Part shown: positions 1-10,731 of the stretch, one piece after another | How positions within the stretch are numbered: the stretch's first letter is position 1 | Layout of the letters: the number at the start of each line of letters is the position of its first letter | NCBI GenBank assembly: GCA_948567375.1 | Contig: OX419756.1 | Location: forward strand, 21,333,001 to 21,397,000 | Length of the DNA: 64,000 bases | Reading direction: 5' to 3' | From: Lunularia cruciata | Lineage: Eukaryota > Streptophyta > Marchantiopsida > Lunulariales > Lunulariaceae | The notes under the pieces: generated by a model | Databases searched by the model: none | The model's input: only the letters and a program-made list of their open reading frames with translations | What the model was told of the DNA's origin: nothing | Made by a program: the position numbers and the translations under genes

Positions 1-1140
1 GGCTTTCCCACTAAGAAAGCATAGATCACTTTTGGAGGTGATTTTGAAATCACCCAGAGTAAGTAATTGGGCCCTCCATTGTAGGAAAGAGTTCATCCAT
101 AACAAGAAACTTTATTCTTATTGTAACATTGCAATATGAGTGACAAAGCAATAATTTTAGAAACTAAAGATAATTAGGACTTTGGGTAGAATTGTTAAGG
201 AGGAATGTGTTTGCATGGATAGAGGCTCATTGGCAAAAGGAGCTCAACCTTATGGTCAAATCTACCTTGTAAGTGATGATAATAGACACCCAATTAGTCA
301 TCCCAATGGTAAACTCAACAAGGAAATAAAGGCATCATTCAAAGAGAAGAAGTTGAGCAAGATGTGGAGAATTGAAGGATACAACAAGCCCATACAAAGA
401 GTGATTATTGAACCAAACATGAAGCTATTTAAGCCCAAGTGCACCACATATGCAAAAATAAGTAAGTCAAGCTATCTTCTTCCAATGACTTCATGAGGAG
501 TAACTAGTGATTTTGATGGAGAAGTTTCATAAGCAAGTTCAAGATACATGTAGAACATGAACAAGGATGGCAAAGCTTTCATGATACATTTCTACATCAA
601 TATGAATAAAAATAATAGCTTTATGCAATGAGATGAAGTAGTGATCTTGTTGAATACTGAGTTTGAAAAAGTGAGTCAAGATCATCCTGATGACATTGCT
701 TATGAGAATTACAAAGAGCTTGTAGAAATTTGCATCAAGGAGCTAACCAAGCAACTAGATAGAAAAGAGGAGAGAGAAGACTTCATCCAAGTACAAGTGA
801 GACAAGAGCTAGAAAGAGAACTTTAGGCCATTTATGTAAGCCTATACAAGGTACATATGAGAGTAATCATGAAAATAGAAGATACATGGAATCAAATGAT
901 CAAGCACGTAGAGAAATTAGCAAAAATCCTATCACATCAAGTCAAAATTCATGACCTCCAGACTGAAATTCACACATTGGAAGCAAGGGTGTAGAACAAC
1001 AAGCAACTCACACTCTTGTCTACTCATCTCCAAGGGCACACAAACAAAAAATTTAAGGAGATGCTGAAAACAATGCTTGTTGAGTTTGCAAATTATTATG
1101 GAAGGTCAAACTGCTCATTAAGATGTGTAAAGTCAAAGGT
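1..1140 (+). pseudogene. Relic of a coiled-coil protein family (plus-strand copy)
   Basis: Broken coding sequence in several open pieces, mainly 182-496 (104 codons) and 641-826 (61 codons), with a third stretch at about 870-1135 interrupted by stops. I do not recognise a named family. The first piece contains SFKEKK, MWRIEGY, MKLFKP and TTYAKIS. These match in order the minus-strand relic at 59735-60640 and the reading frame inside the giant LTRs of element B. FMIHFYINM near 570-600 corresponds to HFYLGLNLL in the LTR frame. The later pieces are charged and heptad-like, as in a coiled coil. The part at 950-1135 matches the minus-strand piece at 2396-2629. Function is unknown. It could be a cellular gene fragment or a very old LTR relic of a B-like element. 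Confidence 0.5.
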
Positions 1141-2395
1141 AGTTGCAATCACTCAATGTTGACCAAATGCAATAAAATGGTAAGAGCCAACATTCCCATA
1201 GAGATATTAGTTATCAATAACTAAAACGTAAAGGAATGTATCATAATTGTGAATTCTTTATTGTTTCCTATTTAACCTCTTGGATGGAATCATTCCCAAA
1301 ATAGGGTAGTGTCAACTCTTGTGGTATAATATAGAAAAGGGAAAATAAAAATCACTTTCACTAAAGATCTATTCCAAATCATTCCTTAAGGTGAGTGGTT
1401 CATTCATCACAAAGGTCACTTTGCCTTGCAGCTGCTCCCCAGGAGAGCATAAATTGATTGATGGTCATTAACCCTTATTATATAGTAAAAATTTAAAATT
1501 TTTGAATTTTGCAACCCCTCATAAATGCCAAAGGTTGTTAGTGTAACAAGCATTTTCCTAGCACCACAAGCTAATTCTAATTCTTTGATAGGTCCACTAC
1601 AAAGGTCCTATCATTCTAGTGACTACAACTATAGCAAAAATCTACTACTCTTCTTAGAAGGCATAGTTCTGTAGGCATCATGGATAAATTATGCTGCTTG
1701 GCTTTGTGTTATTGTTGTACTATCCAATGCTTTAAATTAAAATTAAGTCACCCATGCAATTGTTTGCCTCTTCATATCCCTTGTAAATTACATTGATCAA
1801 GTGCAAATACACCTTATAATACTCAAGCACTTGTGATCTTATTGCAAACTTTCTCACTACTACTTATCCAAGTACACAATCAATCACAAAGAATGCAAAC
1901 TCATCCTCATAAAATCTTAGAGGTCTTGGATGTATGATGTTTCATGAACCAAGAGTTGATTCATTGTATAAATGAAAAATTAAACAAAATGAACATAGTT
2001 TCCATTGGTCTTGAGTCCTTTATATTAATCATACTTCTTGGCTTAAGCCATCTGATTGCTACAATTTACCAGAATTAACATATACACATCTATATTGCTC
2101 ATCAATAATTCAATCTGATAACCTTATCTTAACCTAACTAAATTAAGGATTGCCTAGGTGGCAATGAAAGATCATCCAATTTTGTTGTCTACTTGTAGTG
2201 TCTCTTTTGGATACTAATCAAAAAGATTGTTAGTACAAAACTGATAGCTCATGAAAAGGTTGTGAGTTGAGTAAATACAATTACAAAGATCTTAACATTA
2301 GAGATTTAATCTTTGTGCTACTAGGCCAATAGTCTTCCTAACTTACCCTAGTTTATACATCTTGACATAAAAAATCTGAACACTATTGTGAAGAA
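1141..2395. other. AT-rich stretch, nothing recognised
   Basis: No convincing reading frame, repeat or LTR boundary is seen. The stretch lies between the plus-strand relic (1-1140) and the inverted minus-strand piece (2396-2629), so it is the spacer between two inverted, diverged members of one sequence family. Confidence 0.4.
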
Positions 2396-2629
2396 CTATG
2401 GTGCCAAACCTCTTTTACCCTTTGCCATTTGTAATAGTAGTTTGACCTTCCCTTTGTAATCTACAAACTCAACCACCATCTTGTTCAACACATAGTTGAA
2501 CTTTTGGTTCATGTGACCTTTGAGATAAGTGAACAACTGCTCAAGTTGTTTGTTATTGTACACCTTTGCCTCTAATGCATGAATTTGCAACTTTAGGTCT
2601 CACAACTTTGCTTTTGGTGTAGGAGGGTC
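2396..2629 (-). pseudogene. Minus-strand coiled-coil relic, last segment
   Basis: A 64-codon minus-strand frame contains IHALEAKVYNNKQLEQL and VVEFVDYKGKVKLL. The plus-strand copy at 950-1135 has the same pattern in opposite orientation (IHTLEARV, NNKQL, LVEFANYYG). It reads as the 3' part of a minus-strand relic whose upstream segments are at 44661-45845, 53660-54068 and 59735-60640. Element E interrupts it directly upstream. Noncoding now; function unknown. Confidence 0.5.
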
Positions 2630-3202
2630 CTTAACACCCATTTGTGCATATGTGTGGTATTGTGATATTTAGTTTGGTATTACAAGTATTTGAGAGATAT
2701 TATTTATATAAAAATAAAGGATGGTTCAACCTTAGTCATGATTAGCTAAAGTTAGTAATGGCTAAAATAGAGGAGATCTTACTATAGAGGAAATAGAAAA
2801 GATGAGCACCACTATTTTTTATTCTAATGTATTGACTTTGTATTATTCCTAGGTGTTTGGCTTTGAGGAAAGATTTGAGAATTCTTGGACCCACAACCCT
2901 TTGTTTTGGATTCTTCTATAATCCAAGGAAAGCCTATGTGAATGAATCTTTGACTTAGTATTTGGGTCAAGATAAAACTACATGTTTACGAGATTATCTC
3001 CATGAGTATAAATATTCCTTTAGCTTTTTGAATTTATTTGACTTTTAGCCTAGTAACTTGACTTACTCTACCAATAAGTAATTTTGGTGCATAACTATTT
3101 CACAAGTATAAAAACTAGGAGTGAAGAGGTACTAATCATCATTTCATTTACAATTATCTCTCTCTCATTGAGTTCTTTAGTGAGCAATATCTTGAGTCTT
3201 GG
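2630..3202 (+). repeat. E 5' LTR, left part
   Basis: Starts with a mutated TGTAACACCC and matches the C and F LTRs through the phrase ending GAGTCTTGG. It is cut by element A at the duplicated CTTGG (3198-3202) and resumes at 38161. Together the two parts give about 690 bp, the same length as the other LTRs of this family. Confidence 0.85.
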
Positions 3203-3431
3203 TGTAACAATATGGAGTTTAATGACAAAGTTAGTAGGGCTAACGAAGTAGCAAATAAGTCAAATTAGCCTTGAATATTCTAAAGTATCTAAGAAGCTTC
3301 TTGGCTAGCTTAGCTTGCATCCCAAGTAGGTAGCTTTTAGAAGGAAAACTCTAGAAGCTTCCAACTAGCTTAGCTTGCATGCCCAATACGCGGCTTCTAG
3401 AAGGAAGCTTCTTGAGAAGCTTCCCAATTAA
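3203..3431 (+). repeat. A 5' LTR, left part
   Basis: Matches the first half of the G, D and A 3' LTRs. It is interrupted by B at the duplicated ATTAA (3427-3431) and continues at 22646. It contains degenerate AAGCTTC/TTCTAGAAG heat-shock-like motifs at about 3335-3365 and 3395-3420. Confidence 0.9.
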
Positions 3432-3811
3432 TGTGGTGCCCACATTTTTTGTTTTTTTCAAAATAAAGGAGAAGTGTATAGAGAAGTCGGATTGCGCCTG
3501 TATGGCCAAAGAAGGCAAAGAAAAGAGTCTTCGGGATGAAACCCAAAGTAAAGTGACTTTGGGTCATAAGGCAAAGTACTCGGAAATGCCATGTCAGCAT
3601 ACAACCCAAATTAAATTGTCTTTGTATTGAGGGGAGCTCAACTCGAGGCGAAGACAGTCTAACAACCTTTCGTCGGGGCGAGAAGTTCAAGAAGGGACCG
3701 TCCAAAAACCGGCGGCCCATACGCACGAAGGTTAATTGACAATGATAGGTGCATGCAAGAGGTGTGATTTCTTGGTAGAAACTCGAAGTGACAAAGACGA
3801 AGAAGCGCAAC

Positions 3812-3820
3812 TCTATAAAA
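3812..3820 (+). promoter_or_regulatory. TATA box of B LTR
   Basis: CTATAAAAA is conserved in both LTR copies (second copy at about 19311-19319). Transcription would be expected to start about 30 bp downstream, before the ATG at 3914. That puts the embedded reading frame in the R/U5 part of the LTR. A short upstream ATG frame (3841-3897, 18 codons, other phase) lies between the two. Confidence 0.55.
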
Positions 3821-3913
3821 ATTGAACTCTCAACAAAGAAATGTCGAGCAATTTTCCTTTGCCGTTGAGAAGTCACAAGAGTGAAATTGAGAGATAGTGA
3901 GAAGGCAGGAGAG

Positions 3914-6351
3914 ATGGGAGGAGGAAAGAAGAACTCTGAATTTGCAGTGAGAAATCATGCAATTCGGAGGTTAGATGTAATAGCTAGGATCAAAGTCTTG
4001 AGCCGACTTTGGATCATGTTTCTGGCCTGGAATTGGAATGTAAGCTTTCCAGGAATCATGACAAAAATCATTGAGAGTAAGTGTCTCGATGGACCCGAGG
4101 AAGAAGGGAAGAGAGGAAATCCGGCTCGCTGGATAGAGTCGGATTGGAGACTCGTACTTGGGAAGGAAGCAGGCTTGGAGCAGGGCACCACGTTCTTGGG
4201 AAAGGGAGAGATAGCTCAAGAGACCCAAGAGGTGAGAGATGCCTTATTGTCAAAGCGGACAAAGAACAGGTACAAGGTTGAGAGCTACAAAGACCATGTG
4301 AAGAGAGGGATTGTGAGTGCACTAATGGCTATCCTGAAGCCGGAGCGAACCACTTATGTGATGAAACACCAAGCGGTGTTCTTTCACAAGCTTTTTGTAC
4401 GAGAACCAATTAATTGGGCGAGGTGTTTTCACGGGAGAACGAGGTAGATGGTGTGGAATTTGTAGGATAAGTCACCTCCACACTGGATCATGCAATTTGC
4501 AGCACACTTCTACCTTGGGCTCAACTTGCTGCACTCGGCGGAGAAAAATCGGATGGTGTTGCACTTCCGTCCTGATTTACAAAAGGAGGTCAACATCGAG
4601 GAGCAGCAATACATCTTGCAGATCAGGAGCACTGATGACTACTATGCAAAGACATGGAAGAACGTGGAGGTTGCAATGAGTACCCTGACTATGAAGAAGA
4701 GAAGTTGGCAAGGTGACGCCGAAGACATGAAGAAACCTCAGAAGACACGGAGAAGCAACTCGAGGCGAGGTATAGTGGTAATCGAGTAGGAGGACGAAGA
4801 CTCAGAATGAGAGGCCGAGCTCAAAACTGAAGACTCGGAACACAAGGAGGAGCCTGAGCTAATGCTGTAGAGTGGGGATACGAGTAGTGATAGTGATGAA
4901 GGAGGAGAAATGACATTGGTGCCAGTGGCTGAAGAATATGAAGAAGAAGTGCAAGCCGAGATGGAAGCCAAAGACAACACACAGTTGGAAGACAAAGTAA
5001 TTGTGCACAAAGAGAAGAAGATCGCAATACACTAAGGAGTTCGCTCGAGACGTAAGGCAAAGTGTGAAGTGTGGCCAAGTAAGGCAAAAGAAGAGGTAAG
5101 TGAAAGCTTGGGAAGTGAGGCGTCAATTCCGATACAAAGACTGCAGAGAAAAAGGTGAGTATCAGATGAACACGAAGGACAAAGAGAAGTGGCAACACGA
5201 GAAGAAGTAATCCCGAGCGATGGAGTAGAGTACCTGTGGGATGTGGTATGTCCTTTACTGGTAAAGATGGAGTACAAGAAGAAGGAAATGCAGTCAACAT
5301 GTCTGGAGGTAAAGAGTGTATTGCAGGTGTTGGCGAGATTAGAAGAAGAAAACTTGGAGTTGAAGAAGAGTATAACCCGAGGTGAGGAGGAAAGAGAAGT
5401 ACTGCAAGTAGAGGCAGTAGAAAGAAGTCAGGTAATTGAAGACCTGAAGAGAGAAGTAAATTATCGAGAGGATCTTGTGAAGAAAGGTGACATAGCAAGG
5501 GAGAGACAAGTAGCGGAGTATGAGATCTTGAAGCAACAATTTGCTGATTCAAGAGTAGAAGTAATCCATGCTATGGCGAGGGTAGCAGCAAAGGATCAGG
5601 AGCTTGATAGGGTGATGGAGAGTGTTGAGGAGAAGAACCAACTCTAGCAAAGAGAGTTGGCGGCACGATACCGAGAAGAAGACCGATTATGAGAGTTACT
5701 CCGTAATCAGGAGGAGAAGGTTGTACAGAAGGAGAAGGAGAAGGAGACGGTGAAAGCCAAGTTTGAGGGGGAGTTGGCGATGTACCAAGAGGACTGGCTT
5801 GCAGATCGTGAATGTGAGAGGAAGACTAGATTGGAGCCATTGAAGGAGATAGTCCTCCGAATGAATGCAATGCTAAGTACAAAAGCCAGTATTTGGATTG
5901 AGGAGACGAGGCTGCACAAGTTGAAGTTGTTGGTATAGGAGACAAGGTGAAGACAAGCAAAAGATACCAATTTGAACGCCTTGCTAATCAGTCTCAGAAC
6001 TCGTGTAGATAGGAAGATTTAGAGGTAGAAGATAATATTGCGATTAGATTAGACTTAGTGAAAATTGAGATAGAAAAGCTTCAGAAAGATGTTAGAGCAA
6101 AACCCGAGGTAGATAACATAGGAGTACAAATGTCTTCGGAGTTACCATTGGAGACATTAGAGAAGAGTGGGTTGAGAGACGATGATTTAGATAGATTACC
6201 CACTAGTGGAATTTCAGATCAGGAAAGAGAATTGCTGGAATTGGTAGAAGAAGTAGAAGATGTGAAACCTGAGGAAAGAGTAGTAGGAAGTAAATTTACT
6301 TTGGGTTTGGGTTTGAAAGCCAAGGAAGAAATAGACATCGGATCGGATTAG
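3914..6351 (+). pseudogene. Long coiled-coil reading frame inside B 5' LTR (decayed)
   Basis: 5' LTR copy of the frame described in full at 19413-21845. The first ATG is at 3914; an open extension to a GTG at 3881 has no ATG. Frame is kept from 3914 to about 6015, broken by stops including TAG at 4445, 4787 and 5645. A one-base loss near 6020 moves the last part (6058-6351) to another phase. Domains are as in the 3' copy: a globular N-terminal part with EPINWARCF at about 4402-4430, an acidic linker, then a long coiled coil from about 5190. The TAG at 4787 is also in the 3' LTR copy, so it predates this insertion. Confidence 0.75.
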
Positions 6352-7146
6352 TAACAATTTTGAGATTTGAAGAGGCAAATATGAAGAAGTGCATTGTCAT
6401 TTTGGATCTGCAGGTTAGAAGAGTTGTTGTAGAATGGTATAGTTGTTAGAATTGTTGATTTGTTCACTATTTAAGAGTGGCATTCATAGTATCATGTTGT
6501 TCAGTGCTCATTATTTCTGAGAATAGATAAAGCAAAGTGCTATGAAGTAGAACTCGTTGCTTGAGTTTGATTCTGAGTATCAGCTTTGTGATTGTGTTTG
6601 TGAGTGTGTGAAGAATTTCAAAGTGCAAGTCAGAGTGCTTGTTGGATGTTGGATTCCACAGCCTTGATCTTCATTCTGTGTGTTTGATCCTGAGTGAACT
6701 GCAATCAAAGCAATGCCTTGACAGATCTAAGAGGAATTGTAGTGTTGGTAGTATTCTGCATTTGTGAGTGTAGTGCGAAGTTGATGTGAAGCAATTTCAA
6801 TTGAGGAAGTTGTGCCTTCAGTGGAGATGTGGAACACAATTCTGAGGCAAAGTCATTTTGCAGTGAAGTGCCGTCTTTGGGAGAGCTTGAATCATCACAA
6901 TCAAGATTCTTTGGAAAGATTTGATAGAGTTGTGATTAAGGAGTGTTAATTTGTGACAAGACTATGAGTCAGTGCTTGTTACTCTCTTCTGGGTGTGGTT
7001 TCTACCTAAGAGATTAAAGACGCAACCAAGAAGAACTATATTGTTACTATTTGACTTTGTATTTAGACATTTCTGACTCGTATCTCTGCGGGAACAAACT
7101 TTACTTACCCGATTACCGCAAAAGATATATTTGCCGGGTTGTCACA

Positions 7147-7175
7147 TGATTTTCGGCACTGCTGTCAGGGATACA
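7147..7175 (+). other. B primer-binding region (degenerate)
   Basis: Directly after the 5' LTR, CGGCACTGCTGTCAGGG resembles the TGGCGCCGTTGCCGGGG-type site that plant gypsy elements use with tRNA-Asp, with several mismatches. The site is inferred from position and this partial match. Confidence 0.35.
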
Positions 7176-7234
7176 AATCTCGGAAGTGGAAGAATACAAA
7201 GCCAAATTCAAAATTGGGTATCAACGCAATATGA

Positions 7235-9120
7235 ATGTTTGCATCGAAAGAACAACGGGAAGAGAGAGCTCAAAGACGAGCACTACAGCGAGAAGAGGAC
7301 AAATGTTTGAACGTCCCATCCACTGTTGACAAAACTGAACAAGAGGCATTGGACTTTCAACTTCTTCACAAAGTGCAAGAAGCCCTGCGAGAACTTGACC
7401 ACAAGAAACACAAAGGCGGTTGGCAAGGCTACTTTGCATCTCCTTCTTCGTCCAAGAAGAAGAAAGAATTGAGTGGGCAAACATATGCATTGCGGCCCAG
7501 TACACCAACTTCCCCTAGAGCTGGAAAGGAAGTCGCGTCCTTGAAGAACTTTGTTTGTGAAAAGACAGCACGTACACTTACTGAAGACGAGTGTCAACAT
7601 CTTCTACGAATGATTCCTTGGTTGTCCCGAAGAAATTTTGAAGAACCAATCGAAGGTGTTGAGCCTGAATCTTCCACTCGGGTTGAAGTCGACACCCTCA
7701 TAGCAGAAATTGTTGAAGAAGACCCCACCTTGAATTTGACAAATTGGAATCCCTGGGCTGACACCACGACGTCAATACCAGCCAATCCTTCAGTTCCGTC
7801 AAGTTCAACACTACCTCAGCCAATCCCAGTGCATCGAATGATGACTTTGTTGCCTGTCATCCGACACGCCTATCAGAAGTATAAGGGGATAGAACAAGAC
7901 AAAGACCTTGATGAATTCATCAAAGAATTTGAAGTCATCTCCTTTGCTAACAAGGAGCATGACTCCGCGGATTGACTGAGAATTTTCCCAAGTCTGCTCC
8001 GAAAGAAAGCTCGGAGCTGGTACACCCATGTGACCCAGAAGGGGTTTGTACCAGTGGACTAGGCAGACTTGAGAAACAAGTTCCTGGAACGATTCCGGGA
8101 GGTTGATTACGACACGAGTGTCTTCGCGGCACTCAACAATTTAGACCGAGGCAAGAAGGAGAAGTTGAGAGACTACTTTGAGCGGTTCATGACACTATTG
8201 AACCAAGTTCCCAAGCAATCGGGAGTGGTGGATTACTCCGATGCCCAAGCCATTACTTGGTTCCTTGGGGGACTGTCACCAAAGATGCAAATCTTTGCAA
8301 GGGAGAGGAATGTAACTTCTCTCGACAAGGTACTCAAACATGTCGCTCGTTACGAGTCGGCCACTCTCACTCTGCCGGTAACCAGAGAAATCGGGAGAAG
8401 AAAGGCAAGAAGCCCAGAAGGAGAGATTCATGCAGTACATCCCGTTCTTTGGATGAATCCTCCACGTCTTCAAGCTCTTCTTTGGAATCCAAAGAAGAAT
8501 CAAAGCCAAGATGAGTCAGAAGACGTGGGGGCAAGAAACCAATGACTCCTCCAACAAAGAGTGTAAATAAGGCAGATACCAAGCTGGATGCCCTCATCAA
8601 GGAGTTTTTGGATTTCAAGATCCAAATGATTGGGACCAAAGACAGAAGGAAGGCCCCAGCATTTGGGAGATCAAATGTATGGTGCACCGCATGTGGCAAA
8701 TCAGGCTACGCCAATACAGAATGCAATACTCGTAATGCGTTCCCAGTGCAGCAAATTGATTGGGTTCCGGGATGGAACCAAGACGAGGACGAAGAGGCTG
8801 TGTACCAAACACAAGAAGTATAGCCTCAAGCGAGCACATTGTATCAAGGTCCGAGGTTTGGACCCAGGGAGTATAACCCCAATGCTCCTTCACAAAGACC
8901 ACCGATGAGCAACCAAAATCGCCCTCAGAATGTTGCACCAGAGCTTGTTATAATTGTGGCTCAATGGGACATTGGTCTCCAAACTGTCCCGAGCCAAGAA
9001 GGCAAATTGGGTACGTTCCCCTTTGCAGAAATTGTAAAGGATCGGGGCATATGGGCAACCAATGTCCTCACCCACCAAACCCGAAGCCGCCTGTAAAGTA
9101 TTTACAGACCCCCGCTGAGC
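7235..9120 (+). pseudogene. gag: B gag (N-terminal portion)
   Basis: Capsid/nucleocapsid relic. The first frame, 7235-8398, holds a retrotransposon gag domain at about 8069-8330 (NKFLERFREVDYD, DYFERF, WFLGGLSP), broken by TGA at 7973 and TAG near 8060. Frameshifts occur near 8398 and 8950. Three zinc-knuckle motifs follow: CTACGKSGYANTEC at about 8690 with Tyr in place of His, CYNCGSMGHWSPNC at about 8948, and CRNCKGSGHMGNQC at about 9023. Element G interrupts after the third knuckle. If G and one copy of GTGCA are removed, the frame continues without a break into 14748. Nonfunctional as it stands. Confidence 0.85.
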
Positions 9121-9125
9121 GTGCA

Positions 9126-9535
9126 TGTAACAATATGGAGTTTAGAGACAAAGTTGTTGGGCTTACGAAGTAGAGAATAAGACAAAATGGCCTAGAATAT
9201 TCTAGAAGCATCTAAGAAGCTTCTTGAGAAGCTTCCCAACTAGTTAACTTGCACCCTAAGCAGGTAGCTTCTAGAAGGAAGCTTCTAGAAGCTTCTAACT
9301 AGCTTAGCTTGCACGCCAAGTAGGCGGCTTCTAGAAGGAAGCTTCTTGAGAAGCTTCCTAGTTAACTTGGCTTGCACTCCAAGAAAGTGGCTCAAGGAAG
9401 CTTCAAGAGTCTTGTATGCTACCTATAAATACCAAGGCCGAAGCTCATGCTAGGCATTTGGAGTTTTCCCTCATTCAAGTGTCCCAATGTGAGTTTCCAT
9501 TCTCCTATTTCTCTCCTCAGTTTCGGTCTTTTACA
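9126..9535 (+). repeat. G 5' LTR
   Basis: Begins TGTAACAATATGG and ends GGTCTTTTACA. It carries heat-shock-element-like arrays at 9268-9296 and about 9325-9360, and a TATA box CTATAAATA at about 9423-9431. Confidence 0.95.
9268..9296 (+). promoter_or_regulatory. Heat-shock-element array in G LTR
   Basis: Four perfectly phased inverted pentamers, nGAAn/nTTCn, at 9277-9296 (GGAAGCTTCTAGAAGCTTCT), preceded by TTCTAGAAG at 9269-9277. A heat-shock factor trimer site needs three such units. The array lies about 130 bp upstream of the TATA box. The same arrays occur in the D LTRs, in both orientations because the core is palindromic. Confidence 0.55.
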
Positions 9536-9536
9536 T

Positions 9537-9548
9537 TGGTATCAGAGC
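9537..9548 (+). other. G primer-binding site (tRNA-iMet)
   Basis: TGGTATCAGAGC, one base after the LTR, is identical to the plant initiator-Met primer site. Confidence 0.95.
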
Positions 9549-9806
9549 AAGAATGGGATGGATGGAATTTATGGACCACCAAATCCACTTCCGCCAAACC
9601 ATTGGGACTTTCATGTCCAGATATTACCAAAGCATCATTTCACACAATTCATCACCTCACGCTTTGGGCAGGATTTTCTACATATGATCACCATGTTAGA
9701 GGAACCCTTGATACTTCCAGTTGTAACTTATGGAGAACGGTGGACGTGTTGTATCTATTTGTTAATCAACTAGATAAATTGAGGGTAGTGGAATAGAGTA
9801 GTAGCG

Positions 9807-10713
9807 ATGGTGGCAATACCGGATGTTATCCTTGCAATGCAACAACAAATCAAGCATCTTACTCGATGGTTGGATGAACGAGACCAACAACAATAAGAAC
9901 AAATAGACAGAGCGCCAGTTCGAGATGGAGAAGATCGCATTCGATTTCCGAAACCCAAGGTGTTTGAAGGCAAGAATCTTCCATGCACAGTGGAGAATTT
10001 TGTGTTTGATTGTGAACATTACTTTGAAGCCACCAATCTTCAAGATGAGCGGAAACAAATTCTCTTGGCTTCTAGCTAATTGGATGGCATGGCAAAACTT
10101 TGGTGGCGATTCTGAGTAGAAAGAGCTAAACGACAAATTGTTACACCAATTTTGACATGGGCAGAATTCAAGGATGCAATACTTGGTCAATTTTAGACTA
10201 TAAATGCCACCCAAGCTGCACAAGATAAATTGGCGGAGTTGAGGCAAATCGGCTCAGTGAGAAGCTACATCACACAATTTCAGAATATCATCATGCAAAT
10301 TCCAGATATCCAAGAATGTGAAGTTCTGGATCGATTTGTGCAAGGATTGAAGTCATGAACCAAATTGGAGGTGACCATGCGAGAGCCACAGAATGTAGAA
10401 GAAGCCATGCAATTGGCTGAGCGTTTTGATTCCTTAGTTGCAACAACTTGGTCTTGACCTCGACCTACACAGAACCTACCATTACCACGAGTGGAAGAAC
10501 TGGTACCAATGGAGATTGATGCTATCCAACAAAGACCACTTGGCACAGCAGATAGAAAAGATTACGACAAAATGGAGGTTGCTTTTATTGTCACCAAGTT
10601 GGACATTGCATTGCTGAATGTCCACTTAGGAATGGGCGACCTCGACAAGTTGCCCAGATGGAGTTTGTGGAACAGAATGATCAAGGAAATGAAGAATCCC
10701 AGTAGGAGATTTT
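9807..10713 (+). pseudogene. gag: G gag (decayed)
   Basis: Homologous to D gag (58136-59035), starting at ATG 9807. In-frame stops appear early (TAA and TAG near 9895-9905). A TGA lies in the same codon as the first TGA of D gag, directly after a WWRF motif at about 10108-10119. The zinc-knuckle region near 10570 is disrupted. At the end, the phase with the [12 protein letters not shown] junction into pol is the same -1 relation to gag as in D, but a TGA closes the -1 frame in G. Confidence 0.85.
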
Positions 10714-10731
10714 GAGCCGCCTACTGGGAGC

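Larger units (their letters stand above)
3432..7146 (+). repeat. B 5' LTR (3.7 kb)
   Basis: Full-length LTR, TG...CA, homologous along its whole length to 18927-22640. Differences from the 3' copy are mostly C/T and G/A transitions plus small indels. A TATA box lies at about 3812-3820, roughly 380 bp from the LTR start; the embedded reading frame begins about 100 bp further on. The last 800 bp (about 6350-7146) are noncoding and G/T rich. Confidence 0.93.

Noticed and set aside
3881-3913. GTG as start of the LTR frame
   Set aside because: Nuclear plant genes start at ATG; the first ATG in phase is at 3914 (19413 in the 3' LTR).
4738-5552. Minus-strand Leu/Ser/Pro-rich frame of 243 codons
   Set aside because: Antisense shadow of the acidic and coiled-coil part of the LTR frame; the same shadow appears at the 3' LTR.
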